Source: JBHIEE01 sp046760445
GTDB lineage: Bacteria; Acidobacteriota; Aminicenantia; JdFR-78
Length of the DNA: 5,778 nucleotides
Direction: 5' to 3'
Assembly: GCA_046760445.1 (NCBI GenBank)
Contig: JBHIEE010000151.1
Span: 1 to 5,778, forward strand
The notes beneath the pieces were generated by a model. It worked only from the letters and a program-made list of their open reading frames with translations. It did no database searches and was not told the DNA's origin. Within the stretch, counting starts at the first letter, position 1. Every line of letters starts with the position of its first letter. Positions 1-5,138 of the stretch are shown here, in pieces. The translations under genes were made by a program, and so were the position numbers.

Positions 1-268
1 TTGGAGGTCCTGGTTCAAATGTTGGTGATGCAACTGGAACTAATTCAGTATTTACAATCAATATTCCTTCATCAGGGGTGTCTGGAAATGGTTCTCCAAC
101 TGAAAGTTTAATCCCAACCAAAACATCACTATTCCCTATTTTTACTCTTGCAGAACCTTCAGCAGTTTTAATAACATTTTTTTCTATTTTTATTTCTCTG
201 AAATCTTCAAATCCTCTTCCATCACTTCTTAATCCTTCTTCTACTAATTTCTTAACATAATCACTCAT
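1..268 (-). CDS. rrp42: Exosome complex subunit Rrp42 (partial, 3' end off the left edge)
   Basis: This is the N-terminal 89 residues of the RNase PH-like subunit that alternates with Rrp41 in the hexameric ring of the archaeal exosome. In characterised archaeal exosomes Rrp42 lacks the active site but shapes it and helps bind RNA. The visible part begins MSDYVKKLVEEGLRSDGRG and contains the family's RxDGR motif (residues 14-18), then FREIKIE and an EGSARVKIGN strand. It ends within VPVASPTFEPGPP, typical of Rrp42 rather than Rrp41. The start is the ATG at 268-266, which overlaps the rrp41 stop by 8 nt (ATGAGTGA). A clear SD, GGTGA at 278-274, lies 5 nt upstream inside rrp41, so the two genes are probably translationally coupled. 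That fits a complex needing them in 1:1 ratio. The rest of the gene lies outside the window. The family call is secure. Confidence 0.95.
   Translation of the reverse strand, partial: MSDYVKKLVEEGLRSDGRGFEDFREIKIEKNVIKTAEGSARVKIGNSDVLVGIKLSVGEPFPDTPDEGILIVNTELVPVASPTFEPGPP
182..208 (-). repeat. 27-nt identical block shared by rrp42 and rrp41 (copy in rrp42)
   Basis: These 27 bases are identical to 903-929 in rrp41 and encode the same nine residues, EDFREIKIE, with the same nine codons. Flanking bases differ on both sides. The two genes are ancient RNase PH paralogues, so protein-level similarity is expected; identity at every synonymous position is less so. It may be strong codon bias or a small gene-conversion tract. 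Confidence 0.8.
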
Positions 269-992
269 TATTTTCACCAGCTTCATATTTATCTTTTAAT
301 GCTTTTTTTTGCAATTCAAAAACTTCTGAACATCCTTTTTTCCCTAGTTCTATCATTTCTAAAAATTCTTTTTTACTTACAATACCATCCATTTGCACTA
401 AAACAAACTTATCTTCGTTTCCAATTGTTGCTAATGCTAAATCAACTTCACCATAATTATCTTCTAAACCATTTAGATCAAGAATAATCTTTCCATCAAC
501 TTTGCCAACAGAACATGAAGAAATTAAATTTCTCATTGGAACTCCTGCATCTGCTAATGCTAAGGCTGCAGCATTCAGACCAGCACATCTGGTTGTTGCA
601 TCTGCTTGTAATATTTCAATATAAACATCAATTACTGTTTTTGGATAATCTTTAAAAAATATAACATTTGATAAAGCTTCATTAATTACCTTTGATATTT
701 CAATACTTCTCCTAGAAATTCCAGGTCTTATTCTTTCTTTAGTTGAAAATGGGGCCATAAAATATCTACATCTCAAAATTGCTTTTTCTGGATCTATTAA
801 ATGTCTTGGGTGCAGTTCCTTTGGTCCAAATACAGCTGATAATGCATAGGTATCACCAAATTTAAAAATAGAAGAACCACCAGCTCTTTTTAAGATTCCC
901 ACTTCTATTTTTATTTCTCTGAAATCTTCTGGTTTTCTTCCATCTAATCTTTTTCCTTTTTCAATTAGTTTTTCTGGTTTTCCTACTTTCAT
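261..992 (-). CDS. rrp41: Exosome complex exonuclease subunit Rrp41 (catalytic)
   Basis: This 243-residue protein is the catalytic RNase PH-fold subunit of the archaeal exosome. It degrades RNA 3'-to-5' by phosphorolysis and can also add A-rich tails. Visible signatures are RLDGRKPEDFREIKIE (15-30), GPKELHPRH (56-64), the RCRYFMAPFSTKERIRPG stretch (74-91), ADAGVPMR (147-154) and LDLNGLEDNYGEVD (171-184). By family alignment, D178 and D184 in that last motif match the metal-binding and catalytic aspartates. The phosphate-loop region reads QADATTR (129-135). I recall homologues having a glycine in place of T133 (DAGTR or DAGSR), so this substitution is noted separately. Length is normal. The ATG at 992 directly abuts the rrp4 TAA (TAAATG), with a partial SD (GTGAG) overlapping the end of rrp4, and it matches the usual N-terminus. 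The gene lies between its partners rrp4 and rrp42. Confidence 0.97.
   Translation of the reverse strand: MKVGKPEKLIEKGKRLDGRKPEDFREIKIEVGILKRAGGSSIFKFGDTYALSAVFGPKELHPRHLIDPEKAILRCRYFMAPFSTKERIRPGISRRSIEISKVINEALSNVIFFKDYPKTVIDVYIEILQADATTRCAGLNAAALALADAGVPMRNLISSCSVGKVDGKIILDLNGLEDNYGEVDLALATIGNEDKFVLVQMDGIVSKKEFLEMIELGKKGCSEVFELQKKALKDKYEAGENNE
274..278 (-). promoter_or_regulatory. Shine-Dalgarno of rrp42 inside the end of rrp41
   Basis: GGTGA lies 5 nt upstream of the rrp42 ATG at 268 and is complementary to the archaeal 16S rRNA 3' end. It sits within the last codons of rrp41 and fixes the rrp42 start, which would otherwise be uncertain because the genes overlap. Confidence 0.8.
903..929 (-). 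repeat. 27-nt identical block shared by rrp41 and rrp42 (copy in rrp41)
   Basis: This is the second copy of the block at 182-208, in the same orientation with an offset of 721 nt. It covers codons 22-30 of rrp41, immediately after the conserved RLDGRK motif. Confidence 0.8.
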
Positions 993-1670
993 TTACTCAC
1001 TTAACATTTTTTCAATTCTATCTGTTAACCCTTTTGTATGAGATTCTTGATCAATCATTAGAATTGCTTTTGCAGCTTTTCCTTCTTTTTCTCCTTTAAA
1101 CCAAACAACACCATTTTGTCCAACAATTATTTGACAGCCAGTCTTCTCTTTAATCATTTCAATCATTGAACCTTGCTTTCCAATCAATCTTGGAACCTTT
1201 GTTGGAGTTATTTTCAATGTTCTCCCTCCTATTAATTTTTTAGCCCTGTAATCATTCATAGTTAATTGAACACTCTTAGATTTAGAAACATTTAAAACTT
1301 TTGCATAAATTATGTCGCCAATATCATAGTAAACAGAAATATCTGTTTTGTTAATATCAACATATTCTCCAACAGCTTCTCCTAGCTGTAAAATTGCATC
1401 ATAAGGGGAATTTATATCAACTATCCATATTGTTGTTTGTAAATCTTCTATTTTTCCGATTATACCGTCACCGGGTTTTGGTATGTAAACACCTGATAAT
1501 GGAATTACACAAATAAATCTATTCTTTAGTTTAACTAGGCCCATAACCTTTGCTTTTATTTCGTTATTAATTCTATAAGATCCAATACTTGGCAAGTAAT
1601 CTAAACCCTTAACCAAGGTTTCACCTGGAATTACTAATTGTCTTTCTTTTACTAAAATTTCAGATGCCAT
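993..1670 (-). CDS. rrp4: Exosome complex RNA-binding subunit Rrp4 (S1-KH cap protein)
   Basis: This 225-residue protein forms the RNA-binding cap on the Rrp41/Rrp42 ring and steers RNA 3' ends into the central channel. Three domains are visible in order. An N-terminal beta domain (about 1-60) has the family motif VIPGETL (13-19) and a GSYRINNEIKAKVMG strand. An S1 domain follows (about 65-145: PKPGDGIIGKI, then DIGDIIYAKVLNVSKSKSVQLTM). A KH domain (about 150-212) carries the GxxG loop GKQG at 164-167. The KH loop distinguishes Rrp4 from Csl4, which has a zinc ribbon instead. The ATG at 1670 is fixed by a strong SD, GGAGTGA at 1681-1675, 4 nt upstream. That SD contains the SBDS stop codon. 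The stop abuts the rrp41 ATG, so the three exosome genes are tightly coupled. Confidence 0.96.
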   Translation of the reverse strand: MASEILVKERQLVIPGETLVKGLDYLPSIGSYRINNEIKAKVMGLVKLKNRFICVIPLSGVYIPKPGDGIIGKIEDLQTTIWIVDINSPYDAILQLGEAVGEYVDINKTDISVYYDIGDIIYAKVLNVSKSKSVQLTMNDYRAKKLIGGRTLKITPTKVPRLIGKQGSMIEMIKEKTGCQIIVGQNGVVWFKGEKEGKAAKAILMIDQESHTKGLTDRIEKMLSE

Positions 1671-1674
1671 AAAA

Positions 1675-1681
1675 TCACTCC
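1675..1681 (-). promoter_or_regulatory. Shine-Dalgarno of rrp4 overlapping the SBDS stop
   Basis: GGAGTGA lies 4 nt before the rrp4 ATG. Its last three bases are the TGA of the SBDS gene, so a ribosome terminating on SBDS sits on the rrp4 initiation site. This suggests termination-reinitiation coupling. It is the strongest SD in the minus-strand operon. Confidence 0.8.
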
Positions 1682-2376
1682 TTTATTTTTTTCACCTCAA
1701 CTTGACCATGAGTTAATGAATTTAATCTATCATAAACTTCTTGCTGCAATCCAGCAGCAATTTCTATTAAACAAGAATAACTTCCATCACTTTTCCATTC
1801 TTCTTTTTTTAATTTTCCAAAATTTCTTATCATATTAGAAGCTTTTCCTGCAAATTGTGATGGAACTTTAATTGCAAGTTGAACTATTTCAAATTTTATT
1901 GGTAATATTCTTTGAATTTTTTTTACGATATCATCAACTTGTTCTTCTGCTCTTTTATTTAGTTCAATTTTTATCTTTGCTTGTTCCATTGCTCTCATAA
2001 TTCTTTCAGGAGGATTTGGAAGATTTGTCTGGGGATTTATTCCTCTTCTAGAAATAATATCTGCAATTTTTTTTGTTTTCTCTTTAATCATTTCTCTTCT
2101 CTGATCAGTTGTTAATTGTACTTCACCATCCCTGATTATTTTATATACAATAGCTTTCATGTCATTTGTTCCAAAGGCTTTATTTATTTTTTCTTCAGAA
2201 GCCCTTTTTCCTTTTTTTGAATCTTCATATATTTCTGAAGTTGCTAAAAGTTCATCTAAATTAACATCTTTACCTGATTTCACTTCCAAAGCTTTTTTTG
2301 GATCAACCATTATTTCAAATCTTTCTCCAGACTTTGTAAGCCTGGCTATAACAGACTTTTCTATAGAAATTGACAT
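1675..2376 (-). CDS. SBDS family ribosome assembly factor
   Basis: This 233-residue archaeal orthologue of SBDS (Shwachman-Bodian-Diamond syndrome protein, yeast Sdo1) is of normal family length. In eukaryotes SBDS works with the GTPase EFL1 to release eIF6 from the 60S subunit. Archaeal SBDS is inferred to act on the large subunit too, and is a known member of the exosome gene neighbourhood. Three domains are visible. The N-terminal FYSH domain (about 1-90) includes DGEVQLTTDQR at 83-93. A central helical domain (about 95-160) has NPQTNLPNPPERIMRAME at 114-131. A C-terminal ferredoxin-like domain (about 161-233) ends in the typical HGQVEVKKI. The ATG at 2376 follows a 25-nt gap after psmA. 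Its SD is weak (GGTAGA at 2386-2381). The stop is buried in the rrp4 SD. Confidence 0.95.
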   Translation of the reverse strand: MSISIEKSVIARLTKSGERFEIMVDPKKALEVKSGKDVNLDELLATSEIYEDSKKGKRASEEKINKAFGTNDMKAIVYKIIRDGEVQLTTDQRREMIKEKTKKIADIISRRGINPQTNLPNPPERIMRAMEQAKIKIELNKRAEEQVDDIVKKIQRILPIKFEIVQLAIKVPSQFAGKASNMIRNFGKLKKEEWKSDGSYSCLIEIAAGLQQEVYDRLNSLTHGQVEVKKIKE

Positions 2377-2401
2377 TTAATCTACCGTGTAAAATAATTT
2401 A

Positions 2402-3115
2402 TCACCAATATTTTTTAATAAATTTAATTCCTTCGTCACCATAATATTTTGTAAAACCTTTACTATTTATAATAGCTAGTTCGATCTCATTAGATTTTAC
2501 TCCTTTTTCACCAGTTTTTAAAGCTTGTAATGCTAATTTAATAGCTTCTTCTTCACTCATTCCCTTTTTCCAATTTCTATTTAAAATCTTTAATGCTTCT
2601 GGTGCACCTCTTCCAATTGCTTGGGCTTTCCAAAAATAAAATGCTGAAGAAGGGTCTATTTCGTATAGTTGTGAACCCTTTTCATCAACTCCTCCTAATA
2701 ATAATGCAACACCATAAGGTCTGACTCCTCCATATTGAGTAAATAATTGCATTCTATCTGCAATTTCTTTTGTAGCTTCATAAACACTTAATGGTTCATC
2801 ATAAGTTAGTTTGTAAACTTGAGCTTTTATTCTTCCCAAATCAACCAAAACTCTTCCATCTGCTAAAAACCCTGAAATAGCTGTTCCTAAATGATCATCA
2901 ATCTGATGAATTTTGTCACTTCCAGTGTTTGGAATTGCCAATGCTTTTAGTCTTCGAATAGCAGCTAGAACTACTCCATTTGAAAATATTAAACCTAGAG
3001 ACGTGGTTCCTCTTTTTACTGCTTCTCTTGCATATTCTACTTGAAACAATCTTCCATCTGGAGAAAATGTTACTATAGCTCTATCATAACCCATCATTTC
3101 AGGAATAGCTTCCAT
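2402..3115 (-). CDS. psmA: 20S proteasome alpha subunit
   Basis: This 237-residue protein forms the outer seven-membered rings of the archaeal 20S proteasome, gating substrate entry and docking the ATPase PAN or Cdc48. The N-terminus carries the alpha-type signature YDRAIVTFSPDGRLFQVEYA. Residues matching Thermoplasma alpha Y8, D9, P17, Y26 (gate opening) and K66 (docking pocket for HbYX tails) appear as Y10, D11, P19, Y28 and K68, all with the same +2 offset, so gating looks intact. TQYGGVRPYGVALLLGG (126-142) is also typical. It lacks the N-terminal catalytic threonine of beta subunits, as expected. A TTG at 3124 would extend it by three residues. I prefer the ATG at 3115 because an SD-like GTTGAT (3125-3120) lies 4 nt upstream and covers that TTG. 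No psmB is visible. Confidence 0.96.
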   Translation of the reverse strand: MEAIPEMMGYDRAIVTFSPDGRLFQVEYAREAVKRGTTSLGLIFSNGVVLAAIRRLKALAIPNTGSDKIHQIDDHLGTAISGFLADGRVLVDLGRIKAQVYKLTYDEPLSVYEATKEIADRMQLFTQYGGVRPYGVALLLGGVDEKGSQLYEIDPSSAFYFWKAQAIGRGAPEALKILNRNWKKGMSEEEAIKLALQALKTGEKGVKSNEIELAIINSKGFTKYYGDEGIKFIKKYW

Positions 3116-3145
3116 AAAAATCAACTTAAATTTTATACGATTTCT

Positions 3146-3159
3146 ATCTTTATAAAGAT
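3146..3159 (-). promoter_or_regulatory. Palindromic TATA-like element upstream of psmA (possible internal promoter)
   Basis: The perfect 14-bp palindrome ATCTTTATAAAGAT lies in the 43-nt gap between rnp2 and psmA, its last base touching the rnp2 stop codon. Its core TTTATAAA fits an archaeal TATA box. A start site about 26 nt downstream (near 3126) would leave a leader of roughly 11 nt carrying the psmA SD. The symmetry may be chance in AT-rich DNA, or may let a dimeric regulator compete with TBP. No expression evidence is available. Confidence 0.4.
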
Positions 3160-3539
3160 TAAGTAAAGTCTTTTAAATCAGTTTCGCCAAAGAATTTTTT
3201 CCTAGCAGCTTTCATGGTTCCAGAAACCCCCAGAACCTTAACAACCACTTTAGTATCACCTATTCTTTGAATCAAAGCTAAAGCTGATCTAACATGTTCA
3301 ATCATTCTATGAGAACATCTTAATAAACCAATCTGCTTATCTTCTTCGTAAGTATTTTTAACAATCCAAATATTTGCTTCAGCTGTTCCTCTTTCACCTA
3401 AGAAATTTAATAATGAATGCCATATTGAGTTTACTAAATCACTGAAAGGAATTTTTTGTTCAGATATTATTTGATAAGCTATATATCTTTGTTTTCCTCT
3501 TAAAGTTGGTGGCAATGGTTTTGGTCTTTTTTCTTCCAT
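3159..3539 (-). CDS. rnp2: RNase P protein component 2 (Pop5 homologue)
   Basis: This 126-residue Pop5-family protein is one of the archaeal RNase P subunits. It pairs with Rpp30 (rnp3) to support the catalytic RNA in removing 5' leaders from pre-tRNAs. Family landmarks are the LPPTLRGKQRYIAYQIISE start (9-27), RCSHRMIEHVRSALALIQRIG (74-94) and VLGVSGTMKAARKKF (102-116) near the C-terminus. Length is typical. The ATG at 3539 directly follows the TGA of rnp3 (TGAATG), with an SD (AGTGAT, 3549-3544) in the last codons of rnp3. This gives tight coupling between two subunits that bind each other. The short acidic tail after the last motif (GETDLKDFT) is unremarkable. Confidence 0.94.
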   Translation of the reverse strand: MEEKRPKPLPPTLRGKQRYIAYQIISEQKIPFSDLVNSIWHSLLNFLGERGTAEANIWIVKNTYEEDKQIGLLRCSHRMIEHVRSALALIQRIGDTKVVVKVLGVSGTMKAARKKFFGETDLKDFT

Positions 3540-4256
3540 TCAAATCACTTCAACACCCTTTGTTATTCTTTTTCCTGAAAGTATTTTTTTATTTTCTTCA
3601 ACTATTTGTTGTGGAATAGATGTAACTCCTGCAAAAGCTTTTCCTAATTCTGCTCCTAAAACATTTGTAATTGCTACTAGTCCACGGGGATCCCTCATGT
3701 CCCAAATATTCTGAGCACCAGAACAAATTATCATTGGTGCACCTAACTCGTTACATAGTCTAATATTTCTTGTTATATGATTTAGAATATAAGACCTAGG
3801 CCTTCTATAACTAAAAAGAATTTCCCTGAAATTGACTTGAATTGCTACATTATTTTCTTTTGCTCTTTTCAAACAAATATCATCTAAACCAGAATCAATT
3901 CTTCCTAATTCTGGATGTGCTAAAATATCTACTTTAGGGTTTTCACATGCTGATCTATTTATTAAGTAATCCCCACCATGAACAATTACTATCATTACTT
4001 TTTCCCTTACTTTATCAATTATTCTTCTTAATTCATCAACATCCTTAGCCTGGATAGTTATTCCAGGATAAATTTCTATATCAGATTCAACTTCTTTTAT
4101 AGCTTTTTTCAATTCTTCAAGTTTTTCCATGCTCTCATATTTATCACAAATAGCAATTCCAAAATATCCTAATTGCTGAGCAAACTTAGCTAAATCCTTG
4201 ATTGTGCTTTCTCCTTCTGATAAATTACTTTTTATGTCCAAATCAAAAAACTTCAT
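3540..4256 (-). CDS. rnp3: RNase P protein component 3 (Rpp30 homologue)
   Basis: This 238-residue Rpp30-family protein has a TIM-barrel-like, PHP-related fold and partners Pop5 in archaeal RNase P. Visible features are the N-terminal FFDLDIKSN strand (3-11), VHGGDYLINRSACENPKVDILAHPELGR (92-119) and the C-terminal part with VNFREILFSYRRPRSY (141-156), SGAQN (179-183) and the DMRDPRGLVA block (186-195). The PHP-like metal residues appear only partly kept, which is normal for this non-catalytic family. The ATG at 4256 is fixed because an in-frame TAA lies just upstream. It is the only gene in the operon without a recognisable SD, suggesting coupling across the 31-nt gap or a leaderless transcript from an internal promoter. 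The stop abuts the rnp2 start. Confidence 0.94.
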   Translation of the reverse strand: MKFFDLDIKSNLSEGESTIKDLAKFAQQLGYFGIAICDKYESMEKLEELKKAIKEVESDIEIYPGITIQAKDVDELRRIIDKVREKVMIVIVHGGDYLINRSACENPKVDILAHPELGRIDSGLDDICLKRAKENNVAIQVNFREILFSYRRPRSYILNHITRNIRLCNELGAPMIICSGAQNIWDMRDPRGLVAITNVLGAELGKAFAGVTSIPQQIVEENKKILSGKRITKGVEVI

Positions 4257-4278
4257 AATTATGATTTATTAGAGAAGG

Positions 4279-4286
4279 TTAAAAAT
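4279..4286 (-). promoter_or_regulatory. Possible TATA element for a leaderless rnp3 transcript
   Basis: ATTTTTAA is centred about 26 nt upstream of the A of the rnp3 ATG, the distance expected between a TATA box and the start site of a leaderless archaeal mRNA. The absence of an SD before rnp3 fits this. The motif is weak and common in AT-rich DNA, so this is tentative. Confidence 0.25.
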
Positions 4287-4287
4287 G

Positions 4288-4827
4288 TTATTTTTTCATT
4301 CGTTTTTCAAATCCTTTACCTCTTCCTAATTTTCTAGATTTTTTTCCTGCAGATGTTAGACCTCTAAAAACCCTTCTCCTCTGATAACAAATCCAATTTA
4401 ATTTAGGATCATTCTTGATATTGGGATGGTTTGGATCAATTAATATCACTTCAAACCACAATGATTTTCCATCATCAGCAACATAATAAGAATTTAATAC
4501 CTCTAAATTAGGAAATTTTCTTGCTACACGCATCTCAGAAATGTGCTGTAGATTCATTCTAGGAGTATGCTTTGTTAAACCAGCTCTTAAAGGCTTTCTT
4601 CCACCTGAAGGTTTTTCTCTTTTTCTCGTCCCTTTTTTAATCCTGGTTCTTATCATTACAAAACCTTGTTTTGCTTTATAACCAAGGGAATGAGCTCTGT
4701 CTAAACGGGTCGGTTTTTCAATTCTTTTTATAACCGGTTCTTTTCTCCAAGAAATAAGCCTTTGTTTTATTATTTGTTTGTACTCTTCACTTCTCCACAA
4801 TCTTTTTAAATATTTATACATACCCAC
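4288..4827 (-). CDS. rpl15e: 50S ribosomal protein L15e
   Basis: This 179-residue archaeo-eukaryotic large-subunit protein is first in the superoperon. Diagnostic stretches include MGMYKYLKRLWRS at the start, KRLISWRKEPVIKRIEKPTRLDRAHSLGYKAKQGFV (22-57), ARKFPNLEVLNSYYVADDGKSLWFEVILID (102-131) and RVFRGLTSAGKKSR (152-165). The very basic composition fits rRNA binding. The start is probably the GTG at 4827, which has an SD (GGTGAT, 4837-4832) 4 nt upstream and gives an N-terminus MGMYKY like that of Pyrococcus L15e. The ATG at 4821 (MYKY, as in Methanocaldococcus) is the alternative, with 10-nt spacing. The C-terminus after GLTSAGKK is short, making the protein somewhat shorter than the roughly 194 residues I recall for Pyrococcus. 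It precedes rnp3 by 31 nt. Confidence 0.95.
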   Translation of the reverse strand: MGMYKYLKRLWRSEEYKQIIKQRLISWRKEPVIKRIEKPTRLDRAHSLGYKAKQGFVMIRTRIKKGTRKREKPSGGRKPLRAGLTKHTPRMNLQHISEMRVARKFPNLEVLNSYYVADDGKSLWFEVILIDPNHPNIKNDPKLNWICYQRRRVFRGLTSAGKKSRKLGRGKGFEKRMKK

Positions 4828-4831
4828 TTAC

Positions 4832-4837
4832 ATCACC
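4832..4837 (-). promoter_or_regulatory. Shine-Dalgarno of rpl15e
   Basis: GGTGAT lies 4 nt before the GTG at 4827 and 10 nt before the ATG at 4821. An ATG overlapping it (4833) meets a stop at once and cannot be the start. The spacing favours the GTG start but does not exclude the ATG. Confidence 0.65.
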
Positions 4838-4863
4838 CAAAGGTTTCAAGTTTTATCGTAAAC

Positions 4864-4871
4864 TATTTAAG
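4864..4871 (+). promoter_or_regulatory. Candidate TATA box of the membrane protein-lipoprotein unit
   Basis: TATTTAAG lies about 26 nt upstream of position 4894, where the SD of the 4904 gene begins, so it could produce a very short leader. On the minus strand it reads CTTAAATA and could equally serve rpl15e with a leader near 14 nt. The AACT/AGTT arms around it (4861-4873) make it nearly symmetric. The direction is uncertain. Confidence 0.35.
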
Positions 4872-4881
4872 TTAGTGAAGC

Positions 4882-4889
4882 TTATAAAG
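4882..4889 (-). promoter_or_regulatory. Candidate TATA box of the rpl15e operon
   Basis: TTTATAAG on the minus strand is preceded by an A-rich stretch (AAAAC) that could serve as a BRE. A start site about 26 nt downstream (near 4859) would give a leader of about 32 nt containing the rpl15e SD. Read on the plus strand, the same box would start transcription inside the 4904 gene, so it is assigned to the minus strand. Confidence 0.5.
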
Positions 4890-4893
4890 TTTT

Positions 4894-4899
4894 AGGTGA
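4894..4899 (+). promoter_or_regulatory. Shine-Dalgarno of the 4904 membrane protein gene
   Basis: AGGTGA lies 4 nt before the ATG at 4904. The 12-nt string GGTGAAATTATG recurs exactly before the next gene (5130-5141), so both genes have the same initiation signal. Confidence 0.8.
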
Positions 4900-4903
4900 A
4901 ATT

Positions 4904-5134
4904 ATGGGTGTTGGAAAAATAATAATAGGAATTATATTATTCTTAGTAGGTCTTTGGCTTTTGATACCTTCAAGTTGGTGTGGAGTATATTATTGTCCAG
5001 GACTTTGGTCATATCTATGGTATATAGTACTGGGATTTGTTCCAATATTCCTGGTTTTCATGGGAATAATTTTGGTTTGGGTTGAATCAGAAGAAATAAA
5101 ACTTGAAAAGCCAAAGAGAAAGAGAAAACGGTGA
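4904..5134 (+). CDS. Small two-helix membrane protein of unknown function
   Basis: I do not recognise a named family in this 76-residue protein. Two hydrophobic segments are visible, about residues 5-21 (KIIIGIILFLVGLWLLI) and 38-60. They are joined by a short aromatic loop (22-37) containing the pair C26 and C31 in the motif WCGVYYC. The tail 61-76 is hydrophilic and ends in a strongly basic KPKRKRKR. By the positive-inside rule the tail is cytoplasmic, which places both ends inside and the cysteine loop outside, where a disulfide could form. The strong SD, an upstream promoter candidate and codon use like its neighbours support a real gene. Its stop lies 4 nt before the lipoprotein gene and overlaps that gene's SD, so the two are co-transcribed and may act together at the cell surface. 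That link is inference. Confidence 0.8.
   Translation: MGVGKIIIGIILFLVGLWLLIPSSWCGVYYCPGLWSYLWYIVLGFVPIFLVFMGIILVWVESEEIKLEKPKRKRKR
5130..5134 (+). promoter_or_regulatory. Shine-Dalgarno of the lipoprotein gene, overlapping the upstream stop
   Basis: GGTGA includes the TGA stop (5132-5134) of the small membrane protein and lies 4 nt before the ATG at 5139. This indicates termination-reinitiation coupling and supports the choice of start. Confidence 0.8.
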
Positions 5135-5138
5135 AATT

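Larger units (their letters stand above)
4828..4903. other. Divergent intergenic region between rpl15e and the envelope gene pair
   Basis: This 76-nt spacer is the only divergent junction in the window and must carry both promoters. It contains two TATA-like boxes (4864-4871 and 4882-4889) and an SD at each end. No RNA gene, long repeat or terminator hairpin is apparent. It marks the boundary between the housekeeping superoperon and a less conserved envelope module. Confidence 0.7.

Noticed and set aside
78..260. 60-codon plus-strand open frame
   Set aside because: It lies antisense to rrp42, which shows clear family motifs. Its Ser/Phe/Leu-rich translation is what the complement of AT-rich coding DNA gives, and it has no SD.
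299..487. 62-codon plus-strand open frame
   Set aside because: It is antisense to the 3' part of rrp41, with low-complexity Leu/Phe content, no SD and no recognisable domain.
2159..2380. 73-codon plus-strand open frame
   Set aside because: It is antisense to the SBDS N-terminal domain, which is well conserved in the other strand, and its composition is typical of a shadow frame.
3116..3124. TTG start for psmA giving three extra residues (MIF)
   Set aside because: The TTG lies inside the SD-like GTTGAT that serves the ATG at 3115, and archaeal alpha subunits do not need the extension.
4881..4889. CTTATAAAG as the plus-strand TATA box of the 4904 gene
   Set aside because: A start site about 26 nt downstream would fall inside the coding sequence, past the ATG at 4904 with its good SD. 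No later in-frame start is suitable.
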